64,000 nucleotides of DNA, from positions 496,001-560,000 of the forward strand of contig JACJYO010000003.1 of the NCBI GenBank assembly GCA_020636075.1, read 5' to 3'. Positions 33,719-42,050 of the stretch are shown piece by piece (position 1 is the stretch's first letter; each line of letters begins with the position of its first letter). Under the pieces are notes generated by a model. It was given only the letters and a program-made list of their open reading frames with translations. It ran no database searches and was not told the DNA's origin. A program made the position numbers and the translations under genes. Source of the stretch: Lewinellaceae bacterium. GTDB lineage: Bacteria > Bacteroidota > Bacteroidia > Chitinophagales > Saprospiraceae.

Positions 33719-36685
33719 CTATTCCACATAAATCTCGTCGGCAAACAGCCAGCATGGATTACCGGCGCCTTTGTGCCCCTCCGGGCATTTGCCCAGCGCC
33801 TGCCCGATAACCCGAACGTACCGGGCGTTGATATTGTCGAGTTGAACTTCAAATTTTTTTTGCAAAGCTCCGGTAGCAGTCACTGGTACGTCGTTCAATG
33901 CCTTGTCACCGGCCCGGTAGAAATTTTTGCCATCGTCCGAAACTTCAACCCGCAGGCTCACGGGAAAAAAGATCCAGGCGTTTTCATCCTGTAAAAAATT
34001 GGCTTGCACCAGGCTGATTGGCTTTTTGCTCCCCAGATCAATGACCACATCAAGGTCATTGCCTTCATAGCCCTGCCAGCGCCCCGATCGGAAATCTGCA
34101 CCGCCGGGCTGCAGATCCACCAATGCCTGGTTGCCGCCACCGGTGTATTGCGCACTGTAAGGATGTGCGATGCGCAATATGCGCAGATCGGAGCGCAGTT
34201 TGAAAAACTCGGCTTCAGCAACCGCACTTTTCCGACCCTGACGTTCGGCGTAGAAAAACAGGTAGGTATTGTCCCGAATAGTGATCGGCTCCCGGTAGAC
34301 CTGGTACCCGGAGTCTGGGACGCCAACGCCTGCTCCAACAGAGTAATAAATGGTGGCTTCCGTGTCGGCGCAGCCGAGTGTGATTTTCTGATTGTCCTGA
34401 AAAACGCGGCTGGTGCCTGCTGCAACGAATGGAATTGGAACGATGGGCGGGCCTTCGATTGCCGACACCGGGCGTTCTTCCGGCTTCTTACCCCACTCGG
34501 AAGGCTTGTCGCTCATATCGAACCGCAACGTACCGCCATCAAGGATATCCGCGTGTGTGATCCAGGATTTTGCCAACGCTTCCCCGTTGAGGTAGGCATG
34601 CTGGATATACGGGCGGCGTGCCGACGCGCCCTTTGCTTCGATGGTGAATGTTTTCCCGTTGTCTAGCCGAATAGTTGCTTTTTCAAAAAGCGGCGTGCCG
34701 ATGACGTATTCGGTGCTTCCCGGCACCACCGGGTAGAAGCCCAGCGCGGAAAAGACATACCAGGCCGACATCTGGCCACAGTCTTCGTTGCCGCTCAGGC
34801 CATCGGGCCGGTCGGTATACTGGGCATCGAGAATTTGCCGTACGCGTTGCTGGGTTTTCCAGGCTTGGCCGGCGTAGTTGTACAGGTAGGCCATGTGGTG
34901 GCTGGGCTCGTTGCCCTGCACGTATTGGCCGATCATGCCGGTGATGTCGGCCTGCTGACGACCTGTGGTTTTGGCTTCTGCCGTAAAAAGTTTGTCCAAC
35001 TGCGCAGCAAATTTTTCGGGGCCGCCCAGCAGTTGCATCATCCCGGATACATCTTGCGGCGCGGCAAACCGGTATTGCCAGGCATTGGCTTCGGTGTAGT
35101 TAAAATTGACCTCGTAGGGGTCGAAAGGCGTATGCCAGGTGGAATTATTTTTGGCGCGGAAAAAGCCGGTAGCCGGGTCGAATACGTTTTTGTAAAACTG
35201 CGCCCTGCGGAGGAAGCTATCGGCCACATTGCGGCGGCCAAGGTCTTCGGCCATTTTAGCGATACACCAGTCGTCGAAGGCGTATTCCAGTGTTTTGGAA
35301 ACCGACTCCGGCTCTTCATCGGAAGGAATATAGCCCAATTTCCGGTACCAGTTCAGTCCATAACGCTCCTGATTGGCACTGGCGAGCATGGCTTCCAGGG
35401 CGTGATTACCGTCGTAACCGCGGATGCCCTTACGCCAGGCATCCAGTATGACGGGTATGGCATGATTGCCGATCATACAGTCGGTTTCGCAGGCGCTGAG
35501 TTCCCATATCGGGAGCAGGCCACCCTGCTCATATTGCCGCAAAAATGTTTGAATAAAATCGGTCGTGCGCTTGGGCTCCAAAATGGTAAACAGTGGTTTG
35601 CAGGCCCGGTAGGTATCCCAAAGCGAAAAAACAGTGTACACATCATGACCTTCGGCGGTATGGATTTCCATGTCGCGGCCGCGGTACTCGCCGTTCACAT
35701 CTGAGTAGAGATTGGGCGCCAGCATGGTGTGGTACAGTGCCGTGTAAAACGTGCGTTGTTGCGCTTCCGAACCACCTTCCAGTTCAATCTTGCCCAACTG
35801 GGCGGCCCATTTGGCCTGTGTTTCGGCTTTTATTTTGTCAAAATCAAAATCCGGACATTCGGCGTCCAGGTTTTGCCGGGCATTTTGCACACTGACCGCC
35901 GACAAGGCTACTGTGGCCACAATGGGCAGACCTTTGTAGCCGTAAAAGTCGAGCAGCCCGACAATGGCCTTGCTGTTCACCGAAAGCTGGGAGTAGTGCG
36001 GTTCTTTTGTCAGATCGATTATCCGGGAGTTGAAGAATGGCCGCGAAAAGCGAATGGCAAAATATACCCGCTGATCCTTAGCCCAGGCACTCGACATGCG
36101 GTAACCCACCAGTTCGCGGTCGTTGAGCACTGTCATACTGGATCCCAGCACCTGATCGCGGTGGCGCAGGTCGATCATGAGGTGGCCGAAGTCGCGGTTG
36201 GCCGGAAAGTTGTACCGGTGCACACCAACGCGTTCGGTGGCGGTGAGTTCTACCAAAACCTGGTCGGGCGTGCGGTCCAACACCACGGAATAGTAGCCGG
36301 GCTCGGCGTGTTCGTCAGACTTATTGAAGGGCAACGCATATTCCTGCGGCTCGAAAAACACCCCGCGCATGTAGGGTTGGATGAGGATGTCGCCATAATC
36401 GGGCACGCCGGTACCACTCAGGTGCGTATGGCTGAATCCGTAGATCAGCGAATCGGAATAATGATAACCGGAGCAACCGTCCCAACCCTCCAGGCGGGTG
36501 TCGGGGCTGAGTTGTACCATGCCGAAGGGAGCGGTAGCGCCGGGGAAAGTATGCCCGTGGGCATCGGTGCCGATGAAGGGGTCGACAAGGTCCAGGATTG
36601 CAGATTGTGGATTGCGGATTGCGGATTGTGCACCCAGGGTGCTAAAGCCTGCCAAAAGAAAACCGAAAAGAAAAATACGGAACAT
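33719..36685 (-). CDS. GH92-family exo-alpha-mannosidase-like glycosidase
   Basis: The 988-residue exported enzyme has a signal peptide (about 1-19, ending 'FSTLGA') and a GH92 core (about 30-760). Motifs in order are 'VDPFIGTDAHGHTFPGA', 'GFSHTHLSGTGVPDYGDI', 'SLWDTYRACKPLFT', 'GNHAIPVILDAW', 'GNEPSHHMAYLYNYAG' and 'GLSGNEDCGQMSAWY'. A chitobiase-type C-terminal beta domain (about 775-855) and an F5/8 type C (discoidin) carbohydrate-binding domain (about 860-988) follow. GH92 enzymes are Ca2+-dependent inverting exo-alpha-mannosidases acting on N-glycans or mannans. The residues just after the signal peptide come from a heptanucleotide tandem repeat. The ATG at 36685 is chosen for its signal peptide; a -7 promoter box lies 25 bp upstream. 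Confidence 0.93.
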   Translation of the reverse strand: MFRIFLFGFLLAGFSTLGAQSAIRNPQSAILDLVDPFIGTDAHGHTFPGATAPFGMVQLSPDTRLEGWDGCSGYHYSDSLIYGFSHTHLSGTGVPDYGDILIQPYMRGVFFEPQEYALPFNKSDEHAEPGYYSVVLDRTPDQVLVELTATERVGVHRYNFPANRDFGHLMIDLRHRDQVLGSSMTVLNDRELVGYRMSSAWAKDQRVYFAIRFSRPFFNSRIIDLTKEPHYSQLSVNSKAIVGLLDFYGYKGLPIVATVALSAVSVQNARQNLDAECPDFDFDKIKAETQAKWAAQLGKIELEGGSEAQQRTFYTALYHTMLAPNLYSDVNGEYRGRDMEIHTAEGHDVYTVFSLWDTYRACKPLFTILEPKRTTDFIQTFLRQYEQGGLLPIWELSACETDCMIGNHAIPVILDAWRKGIRGYDGNHALEAMLASANQERYGLNWYRKLGYIPSDEEPESVSKTLEYAFDDWCIAKMAEDLGRRNVADSFLRRAQFYKNVFDPATGFFRAKNNSTWHTPFDPYEVNFNYTEANAWQYRFAAPQDVSGMMQLLGGPEKFAAQLDKLFTAEAKTTGRQQADITGMIGQYVQGNEPSHHMAYLYNYAGQAWKTQQRVRQILDAQYTDRPDGLSGNEDCGQMSAWYVFSALGFYPVVPGSTEYVIGTPLFEKATIRLDNGKTFTIEAKGASARRPYIQHAYLNGEALAKSWITHADILDGGTLRFDMSDKPSEWGKKPEERPVSAIEGPPIVPIPFVAAGTSRVFQDNQKITLGCADTEATIYYSVGAGVGVPDSGYQVYREPITIRDNTYLFFYAERQGRKSAVAEAEFFKLRSDLRILRIAHPYSAQYTGGGNQALVDLQPGGADFRSGRWQGYEGNDLDVVIDLGSKKPISLVQANFLQDENAWIFFPVSLRVEVSDDGKNFYRAGDKALNDVPVTATGALQKKFEVQLDNINARYVRVIGQALGKCPEGHKGAGNPCWLFADEIYVE
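36595..36629. repeat. Heptanucleotide tandem repeat inside the GH92 gene
   Basis: Five copies of GGATTGC (with single changes) run from 36595 to 36629. Read on the minus strand they encode QSAIRNPQSAIL, a seven-residue period placed between the signal peptide and the catalytic domain. Not being a multiple of three, each unit shifts frame, so copy-number change would disrupt the gene unless three units change at once. Confidence 0.85.
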
Positions 36686-36710
36686 AGTTGGTGGTAGGTT
36701 GATGGCCCGG

Positions 36711-36718
36711 CAAAGGTA
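36711..36718 (-). promoter_or_regulatory. Candidate -7 box of the GH92 gene
   Basis: TACCTTTG on the minus strand fits TAnnTTTG fully, 25 bp before the GH92 ATG. No clear -33 box at 19-20 bp, so an activator may be needed. Confidence 0.5.
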
Positions 36719-36779
36719 CGGGATTGCGCGGTGTAGCCTATCTGTGGTGACAAACCGGGTTGGTGGTATGCAAAAAAAT

Positions 36780-36853
36780 AACCGCAAAGACGCGAAGACG
36801 CGAAGGCATGCAAGCAGTTCATGGTGCCTTCGCGTCTTTGCGTCTTTGCGGTT
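36780..36853. repeat. Large inverted repeat (29-bp arms)
   Basis: The arms 36780-36808 and 36825-36853 match as inverted copies at 28 of 29 positions around a 16-bp loop. Within each arm the words CGCAAAGACG and GACGCGAAG repeat. I recognise 'CGCAAAGACGC' arms as a dispersed repeat common in Bacteroidota and other spacers. It lies between the GH92 promoter and the end of the small membrane-protein gene, where it can act as terminator for the latter. Confidence 0.9.
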
Positions 36854-36893
36854 AAATAGTTGGTGACCGGGAGTGCGGATTCCGCGTTGCGGT

Positions 36894-37022
36894 TTACTTC
36901 GGGAAATCCAGGATGAAATTCCGGTTGTATAGCATCAAAATCAGGGCTGTAGCAAAAAACAGGCCCATGATTATGTAGAGGATGCAATATCCTTTGCCCC
37001 GGGAGTTTGGAATATTCTCCAT
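36894..37022 (-). CDS. 42-residue single-pass membrane protein
   Basis: A short frame of 43 codons from the ATG at 37022 to a TAA at 36894. It has a polar N-terminus (MENIPNSRGKG), one hydrophobic helix at about residues 12-32 (CILYIIMGLFFATALILML) and a short tail ending DFPK. A consensus -7 box TATTTTTG stands 38 bp upstream and the large inverted repeat follows, so the unit looks complete. It fits a small inner-membrane protein of unknown function. No homologue is recognised, so the call rests on structure and context alone. Confidence 0.5.
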   Translation of the reverse strand: MENIPNSRGKGYCILYIIMGLFFATALILMLYNRNFILDFPK

Positions 37023-37059
37023 ATGTCGTTCGTGTTGTTGTGGTGCGAAAAATGTGGGG

Positions 37060-37067
37060 CAAAAATA
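37060..37067 (-). promoter_or_regulatory. Candidate -7 box of the 42-residue protein gene
   Basis: TATTTTTG on the minus strand is a full match to TAnnTTTG, 38 bp upstream of the ATG at 37022. The -33 region is not convincing. Confidence 0.4.
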
Positions 37068-37287
37068 AAAAGAGCGGGGGATGTAGCTGTCTAATGGCGC
37101 ATTTTTTTACCTCCGGCATTTCTCCGGGTGCAGTGCAGCGGTTTGGGAGTTGGGTAAAAACGGCGTTTTCACGCAAAAAAGTCAATTGAACAGAACTAAT
37201 CTGGAATCGTTATAAACGCGTTGAGCCGGTGTTTGTCGGTAAAAAAACAGCGTTTGCCGCAAATGCCGGGGCTTGGTAAAAATCGAG

Positions 37288-37295
37288 TATCTTTG
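37288..37295 (+). promoter_or_regulatory. Candidate -7 box of mutL
   Basis: TATCTTTG fits TAnnTTTG fully and lies 75 bp upstream of the mutL ATG. A TTG lies 12 bp upstream, too close for a normal -33 box. The implied leader contains two palindromes. Confidence 0.5.
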
Positions 37296-37331
37296 CACAC
37301 CCGGCGCTTTCTACCCAAATGCAGATTGACC

Positions 37332-37362
37332 GGGCTTGCAAGCCCAATTGCCCGGCGCCGGG
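37332..37362 (+). repeat. Two adjacent palindromes in the mutL leader
   Basis: GGGCTTGCAAGCCC (37332-37345) and CCCGGCGCCGGG (37351-37362) are both perfect palindromes. In mRNA they form two short hairpins ending 8 nt before the ATG, where they could limit ribosome access. Confidence 0.75.
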
Positions 37363-37370
37363 AAGCAGCT

Positions 37371-39245
37371 ATGACGAATGTAATCCAATTATTGCCTGAA
37401 AGTGTGGCCAATCAGATCGCCGCAGGGGAGGTTGTCCAACGGCCTTCCTCTATTGTGAAGGAGCTGATGGAAAACGCCATAGATGCCGGCGCCACTCAGG
37501 TAAAACTCATTGTTCGCGATGCCGGCAAAACCCTGGTCCAGGTTGTCGATGACGGCTGCGGCATGTCGGAAACCGACGCCCGCATGTGCTTTGAACGGCA
37601 TGCCACTTCGAAAATTCGCGAATCCAAAGATTTATTTGAAATCAAAACCATGGGCTTCCGCGGGGAAGCGCTGGCATCGATTTCTGCCGTTGCGAAAGTG
37701 GAATTGCGCACACGGCGGGCAATAGACGAGTTGGGTACGCGCGTACTGGTGGAAGATTCTGCCATAAAAACACACGAACCCTGCCAGGCTCCTGCCGGAA
37801 CGAGTATTGCCGTCAAAAGCCTGTTTTATAACGTCCCGGCGCGCCGAAATTTCCTGAAAAGCGATCCTGTGGAAATGCGCCATATTCTGGATGAGTTTCA
37901 GCGCATCGCATTGGCCAATCCGGATATTTTCTTTTCGCTGCACCACAATGATCAGGAAATGTTTCACCTGCCGCCGGGCAATTTGCGGCAGCGCATTGTC
38001 AAGGTTTTTGGCGAAGCCGTCAATAAAAAACTGGTGCCGGTGCAGGAAGAAACCGATGTGTTGAAGATCAGTGGTTTTGTTGGGAAGCCGGATTATTACA
38101 AAAAATCGCGCGGGGAGCAGTTGTTTTTTGTCAACAAGCGCTTCATCAAAAGCAATTATCTCCAGCACGCTGTTGTAAGCGCTTACGAACAACTGCTGCC
38201 AACCGATACCTTTCCATTGTTTGTGCTTTTCCTGGAAATCGCCCCGGGCAGCATCGATATCAACGTGCACCCCACCAAACAACAGATCAAATTTGACGAC
38301 GAAAAACTGGTTTATAATTACCTGAAAGTCACGGTTCGGCATGCTTTGGGCTCCCACAGCATTACCCCGACGCTCGACTTTGAACAGGAACCGGCTTTTC
38401 AGGCCACTTCGGTAAAACAGCCCACGCTCCACCCGCCCGGCGGAAGCCAGTCGTCGGTGCGCGACTACCCCAGCCGGCAACAAGACCGCCTGGCCGATGA
38501 AAACCTGCGGAACTGGCAGCGCCTGTATGAGGGGCTTGACCTGGCCGATAGCCAGGATTCGACATCGCCGTCGATATTGCCTTCCGGGGCATCGGCGGAT
38601 GTGTCACCGGGTAAATTTGATGTACGCCCGGGCGCCGAACCAACAGAAATGGACGACGATAGTGGCTCCTTTTCCAAGGGACAAAAAGAACCCTACCAAG
38701 TTCACGGGATGTATATCGTCAGCCAGATCAAGTCCGGTTTTTTGTTGATCGATCAGCAAGCCGCCAGCGAGCGGATTTTGTACGAGCGCTATCTGGAAGC
38801 CTTGCGCCAGCAGCCGGTGAACACGCAAAAGGCACTTTTCCCGAAAAATATAGACTTGTCGCCGGCCGATGCGACCCTGTTGCGGGACATCCTGCCGGAG
38901 GTCAATCGCCTGGGCTTTGATATTGCCGAATTTGGCGGCAATACGTTTATCGTTCACGGTGCACCGTCGGACATCGGTTCGGGGTTGACCGAGGAAGCCC
39001 TGCTCGAGCGTCTGCTGACGCAGTACAAAAACAACCTGGAGCTCGAACTCGGCATCTCTGAAAACCTCGCGCGCTCTATGGCCCGGAGTGCTGCGCTCAA
39101 GCGCGGCCAGTTGCTCAGCGTTGTTGAAATGCAGGACCTTATTGACCATCTTTTCGCCTGCGCTGCACCGTATAAAAGCCCAAATGGCCGTACCTGCTTT
39201 ATTACCTTTGAGTTAGACGAACTTCAGAAACGGTTTAACTCCTGA
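37371..39245 (+). CDS. mutL: DNA mismatch repair protein MutL
   Basis: The 624-residue protein has an N-terminal GHKL ATPase with 'NQIAAGEVVQRP', 'ENAIDAGATQ', 'DDGCGM' and 'GFRGEALASIS', and the transducer domain to about residue 330. A poorly conserved linker (about 340-440) and the C-terminal dimerisation domain follow. The endonuclease motif is DQQAASERILYE (461-472), with Gln in place of the usual His of DQHA. The zinc-site motifs ACxA and CPHGRP are replaced (MARSAAL; SPNGRTC near 603), so nicking activity may use an altered metal site. MutL couples MutS mismatch recognition to strand removal. The ATG at 37371 gives the typical start; the frame is open upstream to 37221. Confidence 0.96.
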   Translation: MTNVIQLLPESVANQIAAGEVVQRPSSIVKELMENAIDAGATQVKLIVRDAGKTLVQVVDDGCGMSETDARMCFERHATSKIRESKDLFEIKTMGFRGEALASISAVAKVELRTRRAIDELGTRVLVEDSAIKTHEPCQAPAGTSIAVKSLFYNVPARRNFLKSDPVEMRHILDEFQRIALANPDIFFSLHHNDQEMFHLPPGNLRQRIVKVFGEAVNKKLVPVQEETDVLKISGFVGKPDYYKKSRGEQLFFVNKRFIKSNYLQHAVVSAYEQLLPTDTFPLFVLFLEIAPGSIDINVHPTKQQIKFDDEKLVYNYLKVTVRHALGSHSITPTLDFEQEPAFQATSVKQPTLHPPGGSQSSVRDYPSRQQDRLADENLRNWQRLYEGLDLADSQDSTSPSILPSGASADVSPGKFDVRPGAEPTEMDDDSGSFSKGQKEPYQVHGMYIVSQIKSGFLLIDQQAASERILYERYLEALRQQPVNTQKALFPKNIDLSPADATLLRDILPEVNRLGFDIAEFGGNTFIVHGAPSDIGSGLTEEALLERLLTQYKNNLELELGISENLARSMARSAALKRGQLLSVVEMQDLIDHLFACAAPYKSPNGRTCFITFELDELQKRFNS

Positions 39246-39299
39246 TGATTTGCCATGCACCAGTTTATTCCCAGTCCCTAATTTCGCGATTTAAGGAAT

Positions 39300-39968
39300 A
39301 TGTCCATTTTCCAATTTTATCAGCCTTTAACCGGCGTTGTCCGGCACCTGCTCATCCTGAACGTTTTGATGTTTATCGGTTCGTATGCACTTCTGGGGAA
39401 TGAATCCTGGAACCAGCAAACCGGCGAGGTCATCAACCTGGGCCGCCTGGTGCTGGCCGTTTACATGCCGGGCTCGGAGCATTTTCAGCCGTTTCAAATC
39501 GTCACGCACATGTTCATGCACGGCGACCTGGGGCACCTGGCGTTCAACATGCTGTCGTTGTATTTTTTTGGCCCCATGGTGGAAATGGCTTTTGGCAGCA
39601 AGCGGTTCCTGTTTTACTACCTGTTTTGCGGCTTGGGCGCCTTCGCACTGCATATTGGCGTCCAATGGTGGGAACTGGAGCAAGCCGGTTATGATCCGCG
39701 TACTTTCAACGGGGCCATGCTCGGCGCTTCCGGGGCTATCTTTGGTATTTATGTTGCTTTTGCCTATTTATACCCCAATCAGATCATTAGCTTGCTGATT
39801 CCACCGGTATCACTTAAAGCCAAGTATTTTGTTTTGATAATGGCTGGTATTGAATTATTTTACGGTTTCAGGGGCCATTCAACCGGCATCGCGCACTTTG
39901 CACACATTGGCGGTGCACTCTTTGGCTTTGGCTTGTTGATGTACTGGTACCGGTTCCGATTTAGATAG
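39300..39968 (+). CDS. Rhomboid family intramembrane protease 1
   Basis: The 222-residue protein has six hydrophobic helices. It carries the rhomboid signature: 'HMFMHGDLGHLAFNM' (residues about 76-90), the catalytic Ser in 'GASGAIFG' and the catalytic His in 'AHIGGALFG'. Such proteases cut transmembrane helices within the inner membrane. It is the first of two rhomboid genes in tandem, 54 bp after mutL and 48 bp before the second. Substrates are unknown. Confidence 0.92.
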   Translation: MSIFQFYQPLTGVVRHLLILNVLMFIGSYALLGNESWNQQTGEVINLGRLVLAVYMPGSEHFQPFQIVTHMFMHGDLGHLAFNMLSLYFFGPMVEMAFGSKRFLFYYLFCGLGAFALHIGVQWWELEQAGYDPRTFNGAMLGASGAIFGIYVAFAYLYPNQIISLLIPPVSLKAKYFVLIMAGIELFYGFRGHSTGIAHFAHIGGALFGFGLLMYWYRFRFR

Positions 39969-40016
39969 AAATTGATGCATTGGAATAGCCCAATATTATA
40001 ATATCACAACGCAACT

Positions 40017-40955
40017 ATGGCATTATTCGGCTCAATATGGGATGATATACGGCATACTTTCCGCATTGGAAATATGGTGATGCGACTGGTCTTTGTGAAT
40101 TTTGGTATTTTCATTTTGGTCAACCTGGTTTATCTCGTGCTTGCCCTGCAGCAAGGCCGGGTTGATGCCGAAGCTAACTTGTGGGAAGGTCTCCAATGGC
40201 TCTGTATTCCGGCTTCCGGCCGAACCTTGTTGCTCCAACCCTGGTCGCCCATTACCCATATGTTTTTGCATGAAAACTTTATGCACGTCCTGGGCAATCT
40301 CTTCTTTTTATACCTGTTCGGGGTGATTGTCGGCGATCTGGGCGGCGACAAACGGGTGTTGCCCATATACCTGCTGGGCGGGCTTTTCGGCGGATTTATG
40401 TTTATGCTTTCGGCCCAGGTTATGCCCAATATCGGCGCTTATGCACTGGGGGCCTCCGGCGCCGTCATGGCCCTGGGTGGTGCTGCCATGGTGCTGGCGC
40501 CCGACTATCGGGTGCGCCTTTTTTTGCTGGGCGAAATAAAAGTGAAGTATGTCGTGCTGGTACTGCTGCTGTTCGACCTGATCGGTATTGCCAATAAATA
40601 TAACTCCGGCGGACACGTCGCTCACCTTGGCGGCTTTGCTATGGGCTGCCTGTTTGTGTACCGCCTCCGCGACGGACACGATTGGGCAGAACCGGTGAAC
40701 CGCCTGTTGGATCGGATCACGGGCTGGTTTGCCGTGGATAAAAGCCCCGGCCCCCGGGCGCCCAGGCGAAAGCCGCAAAAAGCATTTTCCCGCACGTTCA
40801 CCGCTACCCGGGGTGGGCGGGCGCCGCAAGACGATAACGCTGCGTACTCCTACCAGGAACGGCTTGATGCCATCCTCGATAAAATAAAACAGAGCGGCTA
40901 CGAAAGCCTGACTCCGGAGGAAAAAGAGTTTTTGTATGACGCGAGCAGGAGATAA
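40017..40955 (+). CDS. Rhomboid family intramembrane protease 2 with C-terminal tail domain
   Basis: The 312-residue protein has a rhomboid core of about 215 residues: 'HMFLHENFMHVLGNLFFLY', catalytic Ser in 'GASGAVMALGG' and catalytic His in 'HVAHLGGFAMG'. A basic linker (about 230-270, PRAPRRKPQK) and a short helical domain at the end follow ('YQERLDAILDKIKQSGYESLT'). That domain matches the DUF6576 tail found on Bacteroidota rhomboids. The tail is cytosolic and might recruit substrates (inference). It differs from its upstream neighbour in sequence, so the pair is not a recent duplication. Confidence 0.92.
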   Translation: MALFGSIWDDIRHTFRIGNMVMRLVFVNFGIFILVNLVYLVLALQQGRVDAEANLWEGLQWLCIPASGRTLLLQPWSPITHMFLHENFMHVLGNLFFLYLFGVIVGDLGGDKRVLPIYLLGGLFGGFMFMLSAQVMPNIGAYALGASGAVMALGGAAMVLAPDYRVRLFLLGEIKVKYVVLVLLLFDLIGIANKYNSGGHVAHLGGFAMGCLFVYRLRDGHDWAEPVNRLLDRITGWFAVDKSPGPRAPRRKPQKAFSRTFTATRGGRAPQDDNAAYSYQERLDAILDKIKQSGYESLTPEEKEFLYDASRR

Positions 40956-41000
40956 CCTGTCGGCTTTTAGAACGCCCTGCTCCAAGCCACCAGCCGAGAA

Positions 41001-42050
41001 ATGAGTCGCCTGTTAAAACAAATCATAAAAATCGGGAGTGCCGCCGTCATTGTTATGACGTTTTTGGCCTACCTGTGTCCGTTTGTAAACCCGGCATCGT
41101 TCCGCTGGTTTGCCTTTTTCGGGACGGCCTTTCCCTGGTTGTTGTTGGCCAATGTTTTACTCTTGTTGGTTTGGGCCAGCCGGGTACACCGTTTTGCCTT
41201 GTACCATTTAGGCATCCTGTTGTTTGGCTGGCAGCATGTTACCGGTTTCATCGGTTTGAATTTCAGCGGTGATCTGGCTCCGGAAAATGCCATTACCGTT
41301 ACGACGCATAACCTGGGCGGTTTTTTTCGCGGTATTCACTTGTCGGAAGCGGAATGGGAGCAGATTTATGTGGATTATACCCAGTTTTTGAAAAAAAATG
41401 GCAACCCGGGTATTCTGTGCACCCAGGAAACCGGCCGCAAATTTTCCCAGACCTTAGCCGAAAAAATGGGCTACAAATACAGCTTCCACCTCAACCGAAG
41501 CGGGAATAGTATTCTTAGCCGCTACCCGGTTATCCGGGGCGGACAGGTGCCGTTTGGCCAACCGGAAAACACCTCCATTTGGGCCGACCTTAAAATCGGA
41601 GGGCGAACAGTCCGGGTATACAACGTGCACCTGCAATCCAACAAAGTGACCAATGATACCAAGCGCGTAATCCGGGACTCGGATTTGCAGAAAAAACAAA
41701 CCTGGCGCGATATCAACCGGGTACTTCGGAAAGTTGGCGGCGCTACCAGCATACGCGCCGGTCAGGCTCAAAAACTGCGCGACCTCATCGCAGCCTGTCC
41801 GCACCCGGTGATCCTTTGCGGTGACTTCAACGACACGCCCAACTCTTACGTGTACAGCCAGTTGGCTGAAAACATGCAGGACACTTTCCGCGACACCGGC
41901 CTGGGCTTGGGAACTACATTCTCCGGCGCAGTACCCTTTCTGCGCATCGATTACATCCTTGCCGACCCGCGTTTGCAGCCATATTCCTGTAAAGTTTTGC
42001 GCGGCAGCGCTTCGGATCATTATGCTGTGGTGGCGAAGTTGGGGTTTTAA
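41001..42050 (+). CDS. EEP-superfamily (endonuclease/exonuclease/phosphatase) membrane protein
   Basis: The 349-residue protein has two or three N-terminal membrane helices (about 10-85). A periplasmic or cytosolic EEP domain follows with 'TTHNLGGF', the metal-binding Glu in 'LCTQETGRKF', 'SGNSILSRYP', 'LCGDFNDTPNS' and the C-terminal 'GSASDHYAVVAKL' His. EEP members hydrolyse phosphodiesters in nucleic acids, lipids or inositol phosphates; the substrate is open. It closes the rhomboid-rhomboid-EEP run, 45 bp after the second protease. Its stop overlaps the convergent SRPBCC gene by 4 bp. Confidence 0.88.
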   Translation: MSRLLKQIIKIGSAAVIVMTFLAYLCPFVNPASFRWFAFFGTAFPWLLLANVLLLLVWASRVHRFALYHLGILLFGWQHVTGFIGLNFSGDLAPENAITVTTHNLGGFFRGIHLSEAEWEQIYVDYTQFLKKNGNPGILCTQETGRKFSQTLAEKMGYKYSFHLNRSGNSILSRYPVIRGGQVPFGQPENTSIWADLKIGGRTVRVYNVHLQSNKVTNDTKRVIRDSDLQKKQTWRDINRVLRKVGGATSIRAGQAQKLRDLIAACPHPVILCGDFNDTPNSYVYSQLAENMQDTFRDTGLGLGTTFSGAVPFLRIDYILADPRLQPYSCKVLRGSASDHYAVVAKLGF

